From Arthrobacter sp. PGP41 (GTDB taxonomy: Bacteria; Actinomycetota; Actinomycetes; Actinomycetales; Micrococcaceae): 64,000 bases of DNA. A model generated the notes under the pieces. The model had not been told where the DNA came from, searched no databases, and worked only from the letters and a program-made list of their open reading frames with translations. Location: positions 1,178,001-1,242,000 of the forward strand of contig NZ_CP026514.1 in the NCBI RefSeq assembly GCF_002953935.1. Reading direction: 5' to 3'. The position numbers were made by a program, and so were the translations under genes. Positions 17,553 to 25,920 of this stretch are shown here, in pieces; within the stretch, counting starts at the first letter, position 1; each line of letters starts with the position of its first letter.

Positions 17553-19282
17553 CCATCGCCACCGAACTGCCGGCCTCAGACCCGTCCAGCACCACGGCCA
17601 CCCGGGCCGCCGGCCCTACGGCGGACGGCGCCGCGGCCGGCCCCATCACCATGCTGAACCCGGACTTTCCGTTCAGCTACGACCATTACCTGGCCCACCC
17701 GGACGGCCTGGGGTCTGTTCCACCTGAACTGCTGGGGACCGAGGTGGCCGTCATCGGGGCGGGCCTGTCCGGCCTGGTCGCCGCCTACGAGCTCATGAAG
17801 CTGGGGCTCCGGCCGGTGGTCTATGAAGCGGACCAGATCGGCGGGCGGCTCCGCACCGCCTCGTTCCCCGCGGCGCCCGGAGTGGTGGCGGACCTCGGCG
17901 GCATGCGGTTCCCGGAATCCGGCAAGGCGTTCTACCACTACGTGGACCTGCTGGGGCTGGACACCCAGGAGTTCCCCAACCCGCTGTCCCCGGCAACGTC
18001 CAGCACCGTGATTGAACTCGCCGGCAAGAAGCACTACGCGGAAAAGCCCGGCGACCTGCCGCCGTTCTTCAGGGAAGTGGCGGACGCCTGGAAGGCCGCG
18101 GTCAACGACGGCGCCAAGTTCGTCGAGATGCAGGAAGCCATCCGGGCCCGCGACACGGCCCGGATCAAGGAACTCTGGAACGGCCTGCTGCCGCTGATGG
18201 ACGAGCAGACCTTCTACGGCTTCATCGCGGCCAGCGAATCCTTCATGGCGGCCGGCTTCGCGCACCGGGAGGCCTTCGGCCAGGTGGGTTTCGGCACCGG
18301 CGGATGGGACACCGACTTCCCGAACTCCATCCTGGAGATCCTTCGCGTGGTCTACACCGACGCGGACGACCAGCACCGCCTCATCAGCGGGGGAGCGCAG
18401 AGGCTGCCCGAAGCACTGTGGCAGCACGCGCCGTCGGGCATGGTGCACTGGCCGGAAGGAACGTCCCTGGCCTCCCTGCACTCAGGTTCGCCGCGCGGGG
18501 CAGTCGGCCGGATCAGCCGCGACGCCGACGGCAACTTCCGGATCCGCGAACGGTGGGGCCGCGAAGCCACATACCCGGCGGTGGTGGCCACGTGCCAGTC
18601 CTGGCTGCTGTCCACCCGCATCCACACCGAGGAGGCGCTGTTCCCCGCCGAACTGTGGACAGCGATCGAGCGCTCGCACTACATGCAGTCCTCAAAGACG
18701 TTCGTCATGGTGGACCGGCCGTTCTGGAAGGACATCGACCCGGACACCGGCAACGAGGTTCTTTCGATGACGCTCACGGACCGGCTCAACCGCGCCACCT
18801 ACCTGCTGGACAACGGCCCGGGCAAGCCCGCCGTCATCCTGCTTTCCTACACTTGGAACGACGACGCGCTGAAGTGGCTGGCGCTGGACGCTGATGAACG
18901 CGTGGAACTGATGCTGCACTCGCTGGAGCAGATCTACCCGGGCGTGGACATTGCCGGCCACATTGTGGGCCAGCCCATCACGGTGTCCTGGGAAGCGGAC
19001 CCCAACTTCATGGGCGCCTTCAAGGCAAACCTGCCTGGCCATTACCGGTACCAGCAGCGGCTGTTCACCCACTTCAAGCAGGACGCGCTGCCGGCCTCCC
19101 AGCGCGGGATCTTCCTGGCCGGCGACGACGTTTCCTTCACCGCCGGCTGGGCGGAAGGCGCCGTGACCACCGGCCTTAACGCCGTGTGGGGCGTGGTGAA
19201 CCACCTGGGCGGCTCGTCAGCGCCCGGCAACCCGGGGCCGGGCGAACTGCTGGACGCGATCGGCCCAATCAGCCTCGACTAG
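17549..19282 (+). CDS. davB: L-lysine 2-monooxygenase (flavin amine-oxidase family)
   Basis: A 577-residue FAD enzyme. The dinucleotide-binding motif VIGAGLSGLVAAYELM (about 68-83) follows the family leader FPFSYDHYLAHPDGLGSVP. Long stretches, including LGGMRFPESGKAFYHYVDLL, FGQVGFGTGGWDTDFPNS, MQSSKTFVMVDRPFWKD and the closing NPGPGELLDAIGPI, match my memory of Pseudomonas DavB closely. DavB converts L-lysine and oxygen to 5-aminovaleramide, CO2 and water. Related tryptophan and phenylalanine 2-monooxygenases share the fold, so the substrate needs testing, but the DavA-like amidase gene nearby favours lysine. The N-terminal 30 residues are variable and Thr/Ala-rich. Confidence 0.85.
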   Translation: MTIATELPASDPSSTTATRAAGPTADGAAAGPITMLNPDFPFSYDHYLAHPDGLGSVPPELLGTEVAVIGAGLSGLVAAYELMKLGLRPVVYEADQIGGRLRTASFPAAPGVVADLGGMRFPESGKAFYHYVDLLGLDTQEFPNPLSPATSSTVIELAGKKHYAEKPGDLPPFFREVADAWKAAVNDGAKFVEMQEAIRARDTARIKELWNGLLPLMDEQTFYGFIAASESFMAAGFAHREAFGQVGFGTGGWDTDFPNSILEILRVVYTDADDQHRLISGGAQRLPEALWQHAPSGMVHWPEGTSLASLHSGSPRGAVGRISRDADGNFRIRERWGREATYPAVVATCQSWLLSTRIHTEEALFPAELWTAIERSHYMQSSKTFVMVDRPFWKDIDPDTGNEVLSMTLTDRLNRATYLLDNGPGKPAVILLSYTWNDDALKWLALDADERVELMLHSLEQIYPGVDIAGHIVGQPITVSWEADPNFMGAFKANLPGHYRYQQRLFTHFKQDALPASQRGIFLAGDDVSFTAGWAEGAVTTGLNAVWGVVNHLGGSSAPGNPGPGELLDAIGPISLD

Positions 19283-19797
19283 CCGTGTATCTGCCGGTGC
19301 GCCGCGGCTAACTCGACGTAGCGCGCCGCGTTGGCCCGGACGCCGTCGTACTCTTCGTCGGTGAGTTCCCGGCGCACCTTCCCCGGAACGCCCGCCACAA
19401 GCGAGCGGGGCGGGACCACGGTGCCTTCGAGCACCACGGCGCCGGCCGCTACCAGCGAGCCGGCGCCGATCACTGCGCCGTTAAGTACTGTTGCCCCCAT
19501 GCCGATCAGGCAGTCGTCCTCCACCGTGCAGCCATGGACGACGGCGGCATGCCCCACGCTGACGCGTTCGCCCACCGTGCAGGGGAAGCCCGGGTCGGCG
19601 TGCAGCACCACGTTGTCCTGTAGGTTGCTGCCCTCGCCCACGGTGATGGCGGCAGTGTCAGCCCGCACGGACACACCGTAAAAGGCGCTGGAATCCCGGG
19701 CCAGGGTGGCGTTCCCGATGACCGACGCCGTGGGTGCGACAAAGGCGGATTCGTGGACAGCCGGGGTGTTTCCGGCGAAAGGGTAAAGAGGAGCCAT
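19279..19797 (-). CDS. gamma-carbonic-anhydrase-like left-handed beta-helix protein
   Basis: A 172-residue hexapeptide-repeat protein (about 13-140): IGNATLARDSSAFYGVSVRA, NLQDNVVLHADPGFPCTVGE, VSVGHAAVVHGCTVEDDCLI, GMGATVLNGAVIGAGSLVAA. The three zinc His of gamma carbonic anhydrases can be placed at HADPG, GHAAV and VHGCT, as in the YrdA/PaaY/CaiE group. Activity of this group is often unproven. It overlaps the end of davB by 4 bp tail-to-tail and may be an independent gene. The start ATG at 19797 has only a weak upstream purine run. Confidence 0.85.
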   Translation of the reverse strand: MAPLYPFAGNTPAVHESAFVAPTASVIGNATLARDSSAFYGVSVRADTAAITVGEGSNLQDNVVLHADPGFPCTVGERVSVGHAAVVHGCTVEDDCLIGMGATVLNGAVIGAGSLVAAGAVVLEGTVVPPRSLVAGVPGKVRRELTDEEYDGVRANAARYVELAAAHRQIHG

Positions 19798-19826
19798 GCG
19801 CCAAGCCTAGGACATCCCCGCCCCAC

Positions 19827-19892
19827 CCCAACTAGGTAGCGCCAAGTGTCGTTTTGAACCCCCAAAACGACACTTGGCGCTACCTAGTTGGG
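19827..19892. repeat. 66-bp perfect palindrome, copy 1
   Basis: Perfect inverted repeat with 30-base arms (19827-19856 and 19863-19892) and the 6-base loop AACCCC. The arm starts CCCAACTAGGTAGCGCCAAG. It begins 8 bp after the methyltransferase stop on the minus strand and ends 30 bp before the next minus-strand start. The same 66 bp occur as an exact reverse complement at 26786-26851. It could act as a terminator or an mRNA 3' stabiliser; as a dispersed unit it resembles REP-type elements. Confidence 0.9.
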
Positions 19893-19900
19893 TTCGGGGG

Positions 19901-20563
19901 TTAGCTGGGGTGAGGGGTGCGGAGGACCAGGAACTGGTAATGCTGCGTCCAGTGCCCGGCGCCGGGCCCCGACTCCGCACCCGTTCCCTCCGGCCACGTG
20001 ACAAAGTCCTCGATCCCCCCGTGGCGCCCAAAGACTTCCCGGACCGTGGCGTCGCTGCGGCGGCTGAAAAAGCGGGGCTCGCCGGCGTCGTCCTCCGGAT
20101 TCAGCACCTCTTCATCATCACCGGACCAGAGTCCGACGGCGATCGGCGCGCCGGGCGCGGCCACCCGCACCAGCTCGGCCAGGACGGCATCGATGTCGCC
20201 GGCGGGAATGTGCAGCAGCGTGCTCATCGTCCACAGGGCAGGAAAGGCGCCGTTGGGAAACGGCAGGGCCCGGGCGCTGGCCACCGAGACGTTAAGGCCC
20301 CGCCCCCTCGCACGGCGGACCTGCCCCTCGGCGAGGTCCACTCCGGTGTAGTGGATGCCGGCCTGAACGAACTTCAGGCCGTCGAGTCCGGTCCCCGTCC
20401 CCACTTCCAGGACGGAATGCCGGCCTTCGGACTTCAGCAGGGCAATAAAGCGGTCGCGTTGCTCCACGCGGTTATGCGACGGCGGGTGGTCGGCACCGGA
20501 GGCGGCACGGCGGTTGTAGAAGTCGGCGAGTCGCCGCTCTGCATCCTTGGCGGCCGGATCCAT
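19901..20563 (-). CDS. class I SAM-dependent methyltransferase
   Basis: A 220-residue protein with the class I core: motif I VLEVGTGTGLDGLKF (about 51-65), the acidic ribose-binding position in YTGVDLAEGQV, and the ALPFPNGAFPALWTM motif typical of Methyltransf_11/25 enzymes. The C-terminal part has GLWSGDDEEVLNPEDDAGEP followed by FFSRRSDATVREVFGRHGG, as in small uncharacterised actinobacterial methyltransferases. The substrate cannot be inferred. It lies 30 bp downstream of purU on the same strand and may be co-transcribed with it; a long palindrome follows its stop. Confidence 0.85.
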   Translation of the reverse strand: MDPAAKDAERRLADFYNRRAASGADHPPSHNRVEQRDRFIALLKSEGRHSVLEVGTGTGLDGLKFVQAGIHYTGVDLAEGQVRRARGRGLNVSVASARALPFPNGAFPALWTMSTLLHIPAGDIDAVLAELVRVAAPGAPIAVGLWSGDDEEVLNPEDDAGEPRFFSRRSDATVREVFGRHGGIEDFVTWPEGTGAESGPGAGHWTQHYQFLVLRTPHPS

Positions 20564-20593
20564 CCCGCGTCCCCGCCCTCTTGAAGACGGCCG

Positions 20594-21454
20594 TCAGTTA
20601 AAGACGACGGTCCGGTTGCCGTCCAGGAGCACGCGATGCTCTGCATGCCACTGCACCGCCTGGACCAGCGTGCGGCCTTCCACGTCCCTGCCCATCTGCA
20701 CGAACTGCTCCGGGGTCCGGGCGTGGTCCACGCGGATGACTTCCTGTTCGATGATGGGACCCTCGTCCAGCGCCGCAGTCACGTAGTGGGCGGTGGCGCC
20801 GATGAGCTTCACACCGCGGGCATGGGCCTGGTGGTAGGGCTTGGCACCCTTGAAGGACGGCAGGAAGGAGTGGTGGATGTTGATGGCCTTGCCGGTCAGC
20901 TCCGTGCAGAGCTCATCGGAGAGGATCTGCATGTAACGGGCCAGGACGGTCAGCTCGATGTCGTGCTCGGCCATGATGCCGCGGAGTTTGTCCTCCGACT
21001 GGGCCTTGGTGTCCGGGGTGACCGGGATGTAGTGGAACGGTATGCCGTAGAACTCCGCCAGCCCGGCCAGGTCCTGGTGGTTGGAGACGATGGCGGGGAT
21101 CTCGATGGGCAGCGTCCCGGAGCGCTGCTGGAACAGGAGGTCGTTGAGGCAATGGGCCGAGGTGCTGGCCATGACCAGCGTGCGCACCTTCCGGCCCACG
21201 GTGTTGAGGCTCCACTGCATCCCGAACGCCTCAGCCACCGGCTCGAGGGCCGCGCGCAGCTCGGACTTCGCGGCCGTCGTCGTCACCTCTACCCGCATGA
21301 AGAAGTTCCCCGTGGCAGGGCTGCCGTACTGCTGCGAATCCGTAATATTGCAGCCCGCCACCAGCAGGGCGCCGGCCACCGCGTGGACAATTCCGGGGCG
21401 GTCCGGGCAAGACAGGGTAACTACGTAGGCTTGGTTCAGCTGCTCTTCACTCAC
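20594..21454 (-). CDS. purU: formyltetrahydrofolate deformylase
   Basis: A 286-residue enzyme starting at GTG (VSEEQLNQAYVVTLSC). An N-terminal ACT domain (about 8-80, SCPDRPGIVHAVAGALLVAG) is followed by a formyltransferase-fold hydrolase domain with the catalytic signature NIHHSFLPSFKGAKPYHQAH and HYVTAALDEGPIIEQ. PurU hydrolyses 10-formyl-THF to formate and THF, balancing the folate pool and supplying formate. It is divergent from glyA-folD, so three one-carbon enzymes cluster here. In-frame sequence upstream of the GTG has no family similarity, and the ACT domain begins where it should from this start. Confidence 0.93.
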   Translation of the reverse strand: MSEEQLNQAYVVTLSCPDRPGIVHAVAGALLVAGCNITDSQQYGSPATGNFFMRVEVTTTAAKSELRAALEPVAEAFGMQWSLNTVGRKVRTLVMASTSAHCLNDLLFQQRSGTLPIEIPAIVSNHQDLAGLAEFYGIPFHYIPVTPDTKAQSEDKLRGIMAEHDIELTVLARYMQILSDELCTELTGKAINIHHSFLPSFKGAKPYHQAHARGVKLIGATAHYVTAALDEGPIIEQEVIRVDHARTPEQFVQMGRDVEGRTLVQAVQWHAEHRVLLDGNRTVVFN

Positions 21455-21497
21455 GCATACAAGCCTACCCGCGCAGCGGTGCCGTGGTTTGGTACGC

Positions 21498-21580
21498 TGA
21501 GGGGGTCGCAACTGGCGTTGGGTGGCTAACCACCAGGGAGCGGCAATCACGAAGACCACGGATCGTACGCCTGGGCCGAG
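21498..21580 (+). ncRNA. ZTP riboswitch (pfl motif) upstream of glyA-folD
   Basis: The conserved parts of the ZTP/ZMP aptamer are present in order: GGGTCGCAACTGGCG (from 21503), the hairpin GGTGGCTAACCACC with GGGAGCGGC after it (21521-21544), a variable linker, and the 3' pseudoknot strand CGCCTGGGC (21568-21576). ZTP and ZMP accumulate when 10-formyl-THF is short, and this class is known upstream of glyA, folD and purine genes, so the fit with function is exact. A -10-like TACGCT at 21493-21498 would start the RNA just before the aptamer. Confidence 0.92.
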
Positions 21581-21642
21581 GGTCATGTTTTGCCGGAATT
21601 GGGGCTGCACCCCGTCAGTACCGCAGCGCCATCCCGTGCGCG

Positions 21643-21671
21643 TTCACACCCTGTCATCGACGCGGTGTGAA
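21643..21671 (+). promoter_or_regulatory. hairpin between ZTP aptamer and glyA, possible expression platform part
   Basis: Perfect 8-bp inverted repeat TTCACACC/GGTGTGAA with a 13-base loop, 55 bp before the glyA start. The leader from aptamer to start is about 145 bases and lacks a T-run, which speaks for control of translation or Rho rather than intrinsic termination. The role is inferred from position only. Confidence 0.35.
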
Positions 21672-21726
21672 GGTGCCCCAGCCGGTAGCCTGACCTTAGC
21701 AGTGCCCGCCTAGCCAGGAGTTTTTC

Positions 21727-23022
21727 GTGACTACAGCCACTTCAACCACCGCCGTCAGCAACCAGCCGCTGGCTGAGCTCGACCCCGAAATCGCAGCAGT
21801 CCTGGACCAGGAACTTGGCCGCCAGCGCGGCACCCTGGAAATGATTGCCTCCGAAAACTTCGCCCCCCGCGCCGTCATGGAAGCCCAGGGCTCCGTCCTC
21901 ACGAACAAGTACGCCGAGGGCTACCCCGGCCGCCGCTACTACGGCGGCTGCGAATACGTGGACATTGCCGAGCAACTGGCCATCGATAGGGTCAAGGCCC
22001 TGTTCGGCGCCGAGTACGCCAACGTCCAGCCGCACTCAGGCGCCCAGGCCAACGCCGCGGCCCTGTCCGCCATGATCACTCCCGGCGACAAGATCCTGGG
22101 CCTCTCCCTGGCGCACGGCGGCCACCTGACCCACGGCATGAAACTGAACTTTTCCGGCAAGCTGTACAACGTGGCTGCCTACCAGGTTGAGGAAGACAAC
22201 TTCCGCATCGACATGGACAAGCTCCGCGAGCAGGCCATCGCCGAAAAGCCGCAGGTCATCATCGCCGGCTGGTCCGCGTACCCGCGCCACTTGGACTTCG
22301 CCGCCTTCCGCTCCATCGCCGATGAAGTGGGCGCCCTGCTCTGGACCGACATGGCGCACTTCGCCGGCCTGGTTGCCGCCGGACTGCACCCGAGCCCGGT
22401 GCCGTACTCCGACGTCGTCACCTCCACGGTGCACAAGACCCTCGCCGGTCCGCGTTCGGGCGTGATCCTGGCCAAGCAGGAGTGGGCCAAGAAGCTCAAC
22501 TCCAGTGTCTTCCCGGGCCAGCAGGGCGGCCCGCTCATGCACGTCATCGCAGCCAAGGCCGTGGCCTTCAAGATTGCCGGCACCGAGGAGTTCAAGGAGC
22601 GCCAGGAGCGTGTCCTGGAAGGCGCCAGGATCATCGCCGACCGCTTGAACCAGGCGGACGTCGCAGAAGCCGGCGTCTCCGTCCTCACCGGCGGCACGGA
22701 CGTGCACCTGGTCCTCGTTGACCTCCGCAACTCCCGGCTGGACGGACAGCAGGCAGAAGACCTCCTGCACTCGGTGGGCATCACCGTGAACCGCAACGCC
22801 GTTCCGTTCGACCCCCGGCCGCCGATGGTCACGTCCGGCCTGCGCATCGGCACCCCGGCCCTGGCCACCCGCGGTTTCGGCGCCGCCGAGTTCACCGAGG
22901 TTGCCGAGATCATCGCCACCGCCCTGAAGGCCGGCACCGGCGCCGACGTCGAGTCCCTGCAGGCCCGCGTGGACAAGCTTGCCGCCGACTTCCCGCTGTA
23001 CCCGCAGCACGAGCAGTGGTGA
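21727..23022 (+). CDS. glyA: serine hydroxymethyltransferase
   Basis: A 431-residue PLP enzyme: [20 protein letters not shown] and [20 protein letters not shown] at the N-terminus, the PLP-lysine motif [19 protein letters not shown] (Lys in VHKTL, about 236), and [12 protein letters not shown] near the end. It interconverts serine plus THF with glycine plus 5,10-methylene-THF in the cytoplasm. Start GTG has AGGAG 7 bases upstream. A ZTP riboswitch in the leader should raise expression when 10-formyl-THF is limiting. folD follows three bases after its stop, so the two form an operon. Confidence 0.97.
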   Translation: MTTATSTTAVSNQPLAELDPEIAAVLDQELGRQRGTLEMIASENFAPRAVMEAQGSVLTNKYAEGYPGRRYYGGCEYVDIAEQLAIDRVKALFGAEYANVQPHSGAQANAAALSAMITPGDKILGLSLAHGGHLTHGMKLNFSGKLYNVAAYQVEEDNFRIDMDKLREQAIAEKPQVIIAGWSAYPRHLDFAAFRSIADEVGALLWTDMAHFAGLVAAGLHPSPVPYSDVVTSTVHKTLAGPRSGVILAKQEWAKKLNSSVFPGQQGGPLMHVIAAKAVAFKIAGTEEFKERQERVLEGARIIADRLNQADVAEAGVSVLTGGTDVHLVLVDLRNSRLDGQQAEDLLHSVGITVNRNAVPFDPRPPMVTSGLRIGTPALATRGFGAAEFTEVAEIIATALKAGTGADVESLQARVDKLAADFPLYPQHEQW

Positions 23023-23025
23023 CCC

Positions 23026-23946
23026 ATGACTGAAACCACCCAGACCGCAAAGGTCCTAGACGGCAAGCTTGCCGCCGCCGCCATCAAGGCCGAGCTGGCC
23101 GAACGCGTGGCCGCACTTAAGGCCAAGGGCGTCACGCCCGGCATCGCAACCGTCCTCGTGGGCGCGGACCCGGCCTCGCAGCTGTACGTGTCCATGAAGC
23201 ACAAGCAGTCCGCGGAAATCGGGATGAACTCGATCCAGCGCGAGCTGCCGGCCGATGCCACCCAGGAGCAGGTCGAGGCCCTCATTGACGAACTCAATGC
23301 GGACCCCGCCTGCCACGGATACATCGTCCAGCTGCCGCTGCCCAAGCACCTGGACACCGATGCGATCCTGGAGCGCATCGACCCCGCCAAGGATGCCGAC
23401 GGCCTGCACCCCACCAACCTTGGCAAGCTGGTGCTCAACGTCAACGGCGAGATCACCTCACCGCTGCCGTGCACGCCCCGGGGCGTCATCGAGCTCCTGG
23501 AGCGCAACGGCTACAGCCTCAAGGGCAAGCATGTTGTGGTGGTAGGCCGCGGCGTCACCATCGGCCGCTCGATCGGGCTGCTGCTCACCCGGCGCGCCGT
23601 CAACGCCACGGTAACCCTGACGCACACGGGAACGGAGAACCTCTCTGAACTGCTCCGGCAGGCGGACGTCATTGTGGGCGCGGCCGGTGCCAAGCACATC
23701 GTCAAGGCCTCCGACGTGAAGCCCGGCGCGGCCGTGCTGGACGTCGGCGTCACCCGGGAAACCGATCCCGGGACGGGCAAGAGCCGGGTTTACGGCGACA
23801 TCGACCCCGCCGCTGCTGAAGTGGCCGGCTGGATTTCACCGAACCCCGGAGGCGTCGGTCCCATGACCGTGGCGCTGCTGATGACCAACGTGGTGGAAGC
23901 CGCGGAACGCCAGGTGGCGCAGGAAAGCGGCTCGGGAAGCGCCTAG
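23026..23946 (+). CDS. folD: methylene-THF dehydrogenase / methenyl-THF cyclohydrolase
   Basis: A 306-residue bifunctional folate enzyme. The catalytic region includes [20 protein letters not shown] with the conserved Tyr-x3-Lys, the substrate motif [13 protein letters not shown], and the NADP-binding half with [20 protein letters not shown] and the closing [16 protein letters not shown]. It oxidises 5,10-methylene-THF and hydrolyses the product to 10-formyl-THF. It is in one operon with glyA under the ZTP riboswitch and ends at a strong terminator. The C-terminal 15 residues are a variable tail. Confidence 0.97.
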   Translation: MTETTQTAKVLDGKLAAAAIKAELAERVAALKAKGVTPGIATVLVGADPASQLYVSMKHKQSAEIGMNSIQRELPADATQEQVEALIDELNADPACHGYIVQLPLPKHLDTDAILERIDPAKDADGLHPTNLGKLVLNVNGEITSPLPCTPRGVIELLERNGYSLKGKHVVVVGRGVTIGRSIGLLLTRRAVNATVTLTHTGTENLSELLRQADVIVGAAGAKHIVKASDVKPGAAVLDVGVTRETDPGTGKSRVYGDIDPAAAEVAGWISPNPGGVGPMTVALLMTNVVEAAERQVAQESGSGSA

Positions 23947-23966
23947 CGCCAGGCCAAAGCAGCAAC

Positions 23967-24022
23967 GCCCGACGGCGGCACGCACCTTTTGCACGAAAGG
24001 CGCGTGCCGCCGTCGGGCTTTT
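23967..24022 (+). terminator. intrinsic terminator of glyA-folD
   Basis: Perfect 17-bp stem (GCCCGACGGCGGCACGC at 23967-23983 with its complement at 24002-24018), followed directly by TTTT. It lies 20 bp after the folD stop. Confidence 0.9.
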
Positions 24023-24080
24023 AAGCGCAGAAGTGGCAGTCCCCTTCCACCTGCGCCGCAGCTCTACTAGTCTGCGGAGG

Positions 24081-25082
24081 GTGCACAACAAAGCCGCCGT
24101 GCCGCCGGGCGCAGCAGTCGGCCCTGTCCAGCCTGCCGCCGGGCCGCGAAGCGAAGACCACCGTACGGTCATTACGGCAGAGAACCTGATGAAGACCTAC
24201 GGCGACGTGGCCGCCGTGGACGGAATCTCCTTCAGCGTCCCGGCGGGGGAGTCCTTTGGCCTGCTTGGCCCGAACGGTGCCGGGAAATCCACCACCATGA
24301 AAATGATCGGCGGCGTCACCCGGCGCACCTCCGGAAACCTTCGCATCCTGGGCCTCGACCCGGACTCGCACGGGCCCGAAGTGCGGGCGCACCTGGGCGT
24401 GGTGCCGCAGCAGGACAACCTGGATGAGGAGCTCCGGGTCCGGGACAACCTCCTGGTCTACGGACGCTACTTCGGCCTGCCCATGAGCTACCTGAAGCCG
24501 AAGGCCGACGAACTGCTGGAATTCGCGCAGCTGACGGACAAGGCGAAATCCAAAGTGGACGCGCTGTCCGGCGGCATGAAGCGGCGGCTGACCATCGCGC
24601 GTTCGTTGATCAACGAACCCCGGATCCTGCTGCTGGATGAGCCCACTACCGGCCTGGACCCGCAGGCCCGGCACATCCTCTGGGACCGCCTGTTCAGGCT
24701 CAAGGAGCAGGGCGTCACCTTGATCCTGACCACGCACTACATGGACGAGGCCGAGCAGCTGTGCGACCGCCTCATCGTGGTGGACAAGGGCCGGATCATG
24801 GCAGAAGGCTCGCCCGCCCAGCTGATCCGGGAGCACTCCACCCGGGAGGTGGTTGAGCTGCGGTTCGGATCCGAGCGGAACACCACCATAGCCTCGGAAC
24901 TGGAGGGCATCGGGGAACGGCTGGAGGTCCTCCCTGACCGGGTGCTGATTTACGCGCACGACGGCGAGTCCGCCCTTGAGCAGGTGGCGTCCCGCGGGCT
25001 GCGCCCGCTGACATCGCTGGTGCGCAGGTCCTCACTGGAGGACGTGTTCCTGCGGCTGACGGGCAGGAGCCTCGTTGACTGA
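24081..25082 (+). CDS. ABC exporter ATP-binding protein (NodI/DrrA type)
   Basis: About 333 residues. A single ABC domain carries Walker A GPNGAGKST, Q-loop VVPQQDNLD, signature LSGGMKRRLT, Walker B ILLLDEPTTGLDP and H-loop LTTHYMDEAEQL; a C-terminal ACT-like regulatory region follows. The pattern LRVRDNLLVYGRYFGLP fits the NodI/DrrA group, which exports lipo-oligosaccharides or drugs with ABC-2 permeases. The GTG start lies directly behind GGAGG and about 7 bases after TACTAG, so the mRNA may be leaderless; an ATG at 24033 is the alternative. It overlaps the first permease gene by 8 bp. Confidence 0.88.
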   Translation: MHNKAAVPPGAAVGPVQPAAGPRSEDHRTVITAENLMKTYGDVAAVDGISFSVPAGESFGLLGPNGAGKSTTMKMIGGVTRRTSGNLRILGLDPDSHGPEVRAHLGVVPQQDNLDEELRVRDNLLVYGRYFGLPMSYLKPKADELLEFAQLTDKAKSKVDALSGGMKRRLTIARSLINEPRILLLDEPTTGLDPQARHILWDRLFRLKEQGVTLILTTHYMDEAEQLCDRLIVVDKGRIMAEGSPAQLIREHSTREVVELRFGSERNTTIASELEGIGERLEVLPDRVLIYAHDGESALEQVASRGLRPLTSLVRRSSLEDVFLRLTGRSLVD

Positions 25083-25920
25083 GGCTGCGGCCACGAAGGC
25101 CTTGCGGGCCCACAGCCCCGAAGTTGCTGCAGCCAAGGCCCGGCGCTGGGGAGCGTTCTATTATGCGGAGCAGGTGCTCCGGGTAATGAAGAGCTACGGC
25201 TGGTCCATCCTGATGTACAGCGTCGGCCAGCCCGTGGCCTACCTGTTTGCCATGGGGGTGGGCCTGGCCACACTGGTGGACAACGGCGACGCTGCGGCTT
25301 TCGGCGGCGGTAGCTACCTCGCCTTCATTGCGCCGGCACTGCTCGTCTCTGCCGCCGTCATGACCGCGGCCAATGAATTCACGTTTCCGGTGATGGCCGG
25401 GTTTAAATGGCGCCGGACCTACTACGGCCCGCACGCCTCGCCGCTGACGCCTGGCCAGATCGCGGCCGGACACATCATGGCGGTGACACTGCGCCTGCTC
25501 GTGCAGTCGGCGATCTATTTCGGGGCTGTCGCCCTGTTTGGTGCCGCCCCGTCGGGCTGGGCGTGGGCCGGCATCCTGGCGGCAACCCTCGCCGGGTTGT
25601 CCTTCGGGCTGCCGCTGATGGCGTACTCGGCGTCGCTGACGGAGGACAAGGGGCAGTTCGCCCTGGTGATGCGGCTCGTTGTGATGCCGCTTTTCCTGTT
25701 CTCCGGCACGTTCTTCCCGCTGGAGACCCTCCCGCTTGCCGTCCGCTGGGTCGGCTGGATTTCGCCGATCTGGCACGGCACCGAACTGGGCCGGGTGCTC
25801 AGTTACGGGTATAAGGAGCCGCCGGTCCTCACCCTTGTCCATGTTGGCGTCCTGGCCGGACTCGCGGTACTTGGCTGGGTCCTGACCCGCCGCCGGTTCG
25901 CCACGAGGATGGCGCAATGA
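25075..25920 (+). CDS. ABC-2 type exporter permease 1
   Basis: About 281 residues with six predicted membrane helices and the ABC-2 domain (YSVGQPVAYLFAMGVGLATL; PLFLFSGTFFPLETLPLAVR, the conserved late motif of NodJ/DrrB-type permeases; WISPIWHGTELGR). The start is a TTG (LTEAAATKALR) inside the ATPase gene end, preceded by AGGAG at a good distance. It overlaps the next permease gene by ATGA. Together with the ATPase and permease 2 it should form a heterodimeric exporter; the cargo is unknown. Confidence 0.85.
   Translation: MTEAAATKALRAHSPEVAAAKARRWGAFYYAEQVLRVMKSYGWSILMYSVGQPVAYLFAMGVGLATLVDNGDAAAFGGGSYLAFIAPALLVSAAVMTAANEFTFPVMAGFKWRRTYYGPHASPLTPGQIAAGHIMAVTLRLLVQSAIYFGAVALFGAAPSGWAWAGILAATLAGLSFGLPLMAYSASLTEDKGQFALVMRLVVMPLFLFSGTFFPLETLPLAVRWVGWISPIWHGTELGRVLSYGYKEPPVLTLVHVGVLAGLAVLGWVLTRRRFATRMAQ

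Noticed and set aside
17549..19282. Tryptophan 2-monooxygenase (auxin, indole-3-acetamide route) as the identity of the flavoenzyme
   Set aside because: The fold is shared, but DavB-specific stretches, the DavA-like nitrilase-family amidase and the CAT-type permease fit lysine better. IaaH amidases belong to another family.
23967..24022. A further member of the 66-bp palindrome family
   Set aside because: The stem sequence is unrelated and has a T-run; it is an ordinary intrinsic terminator.
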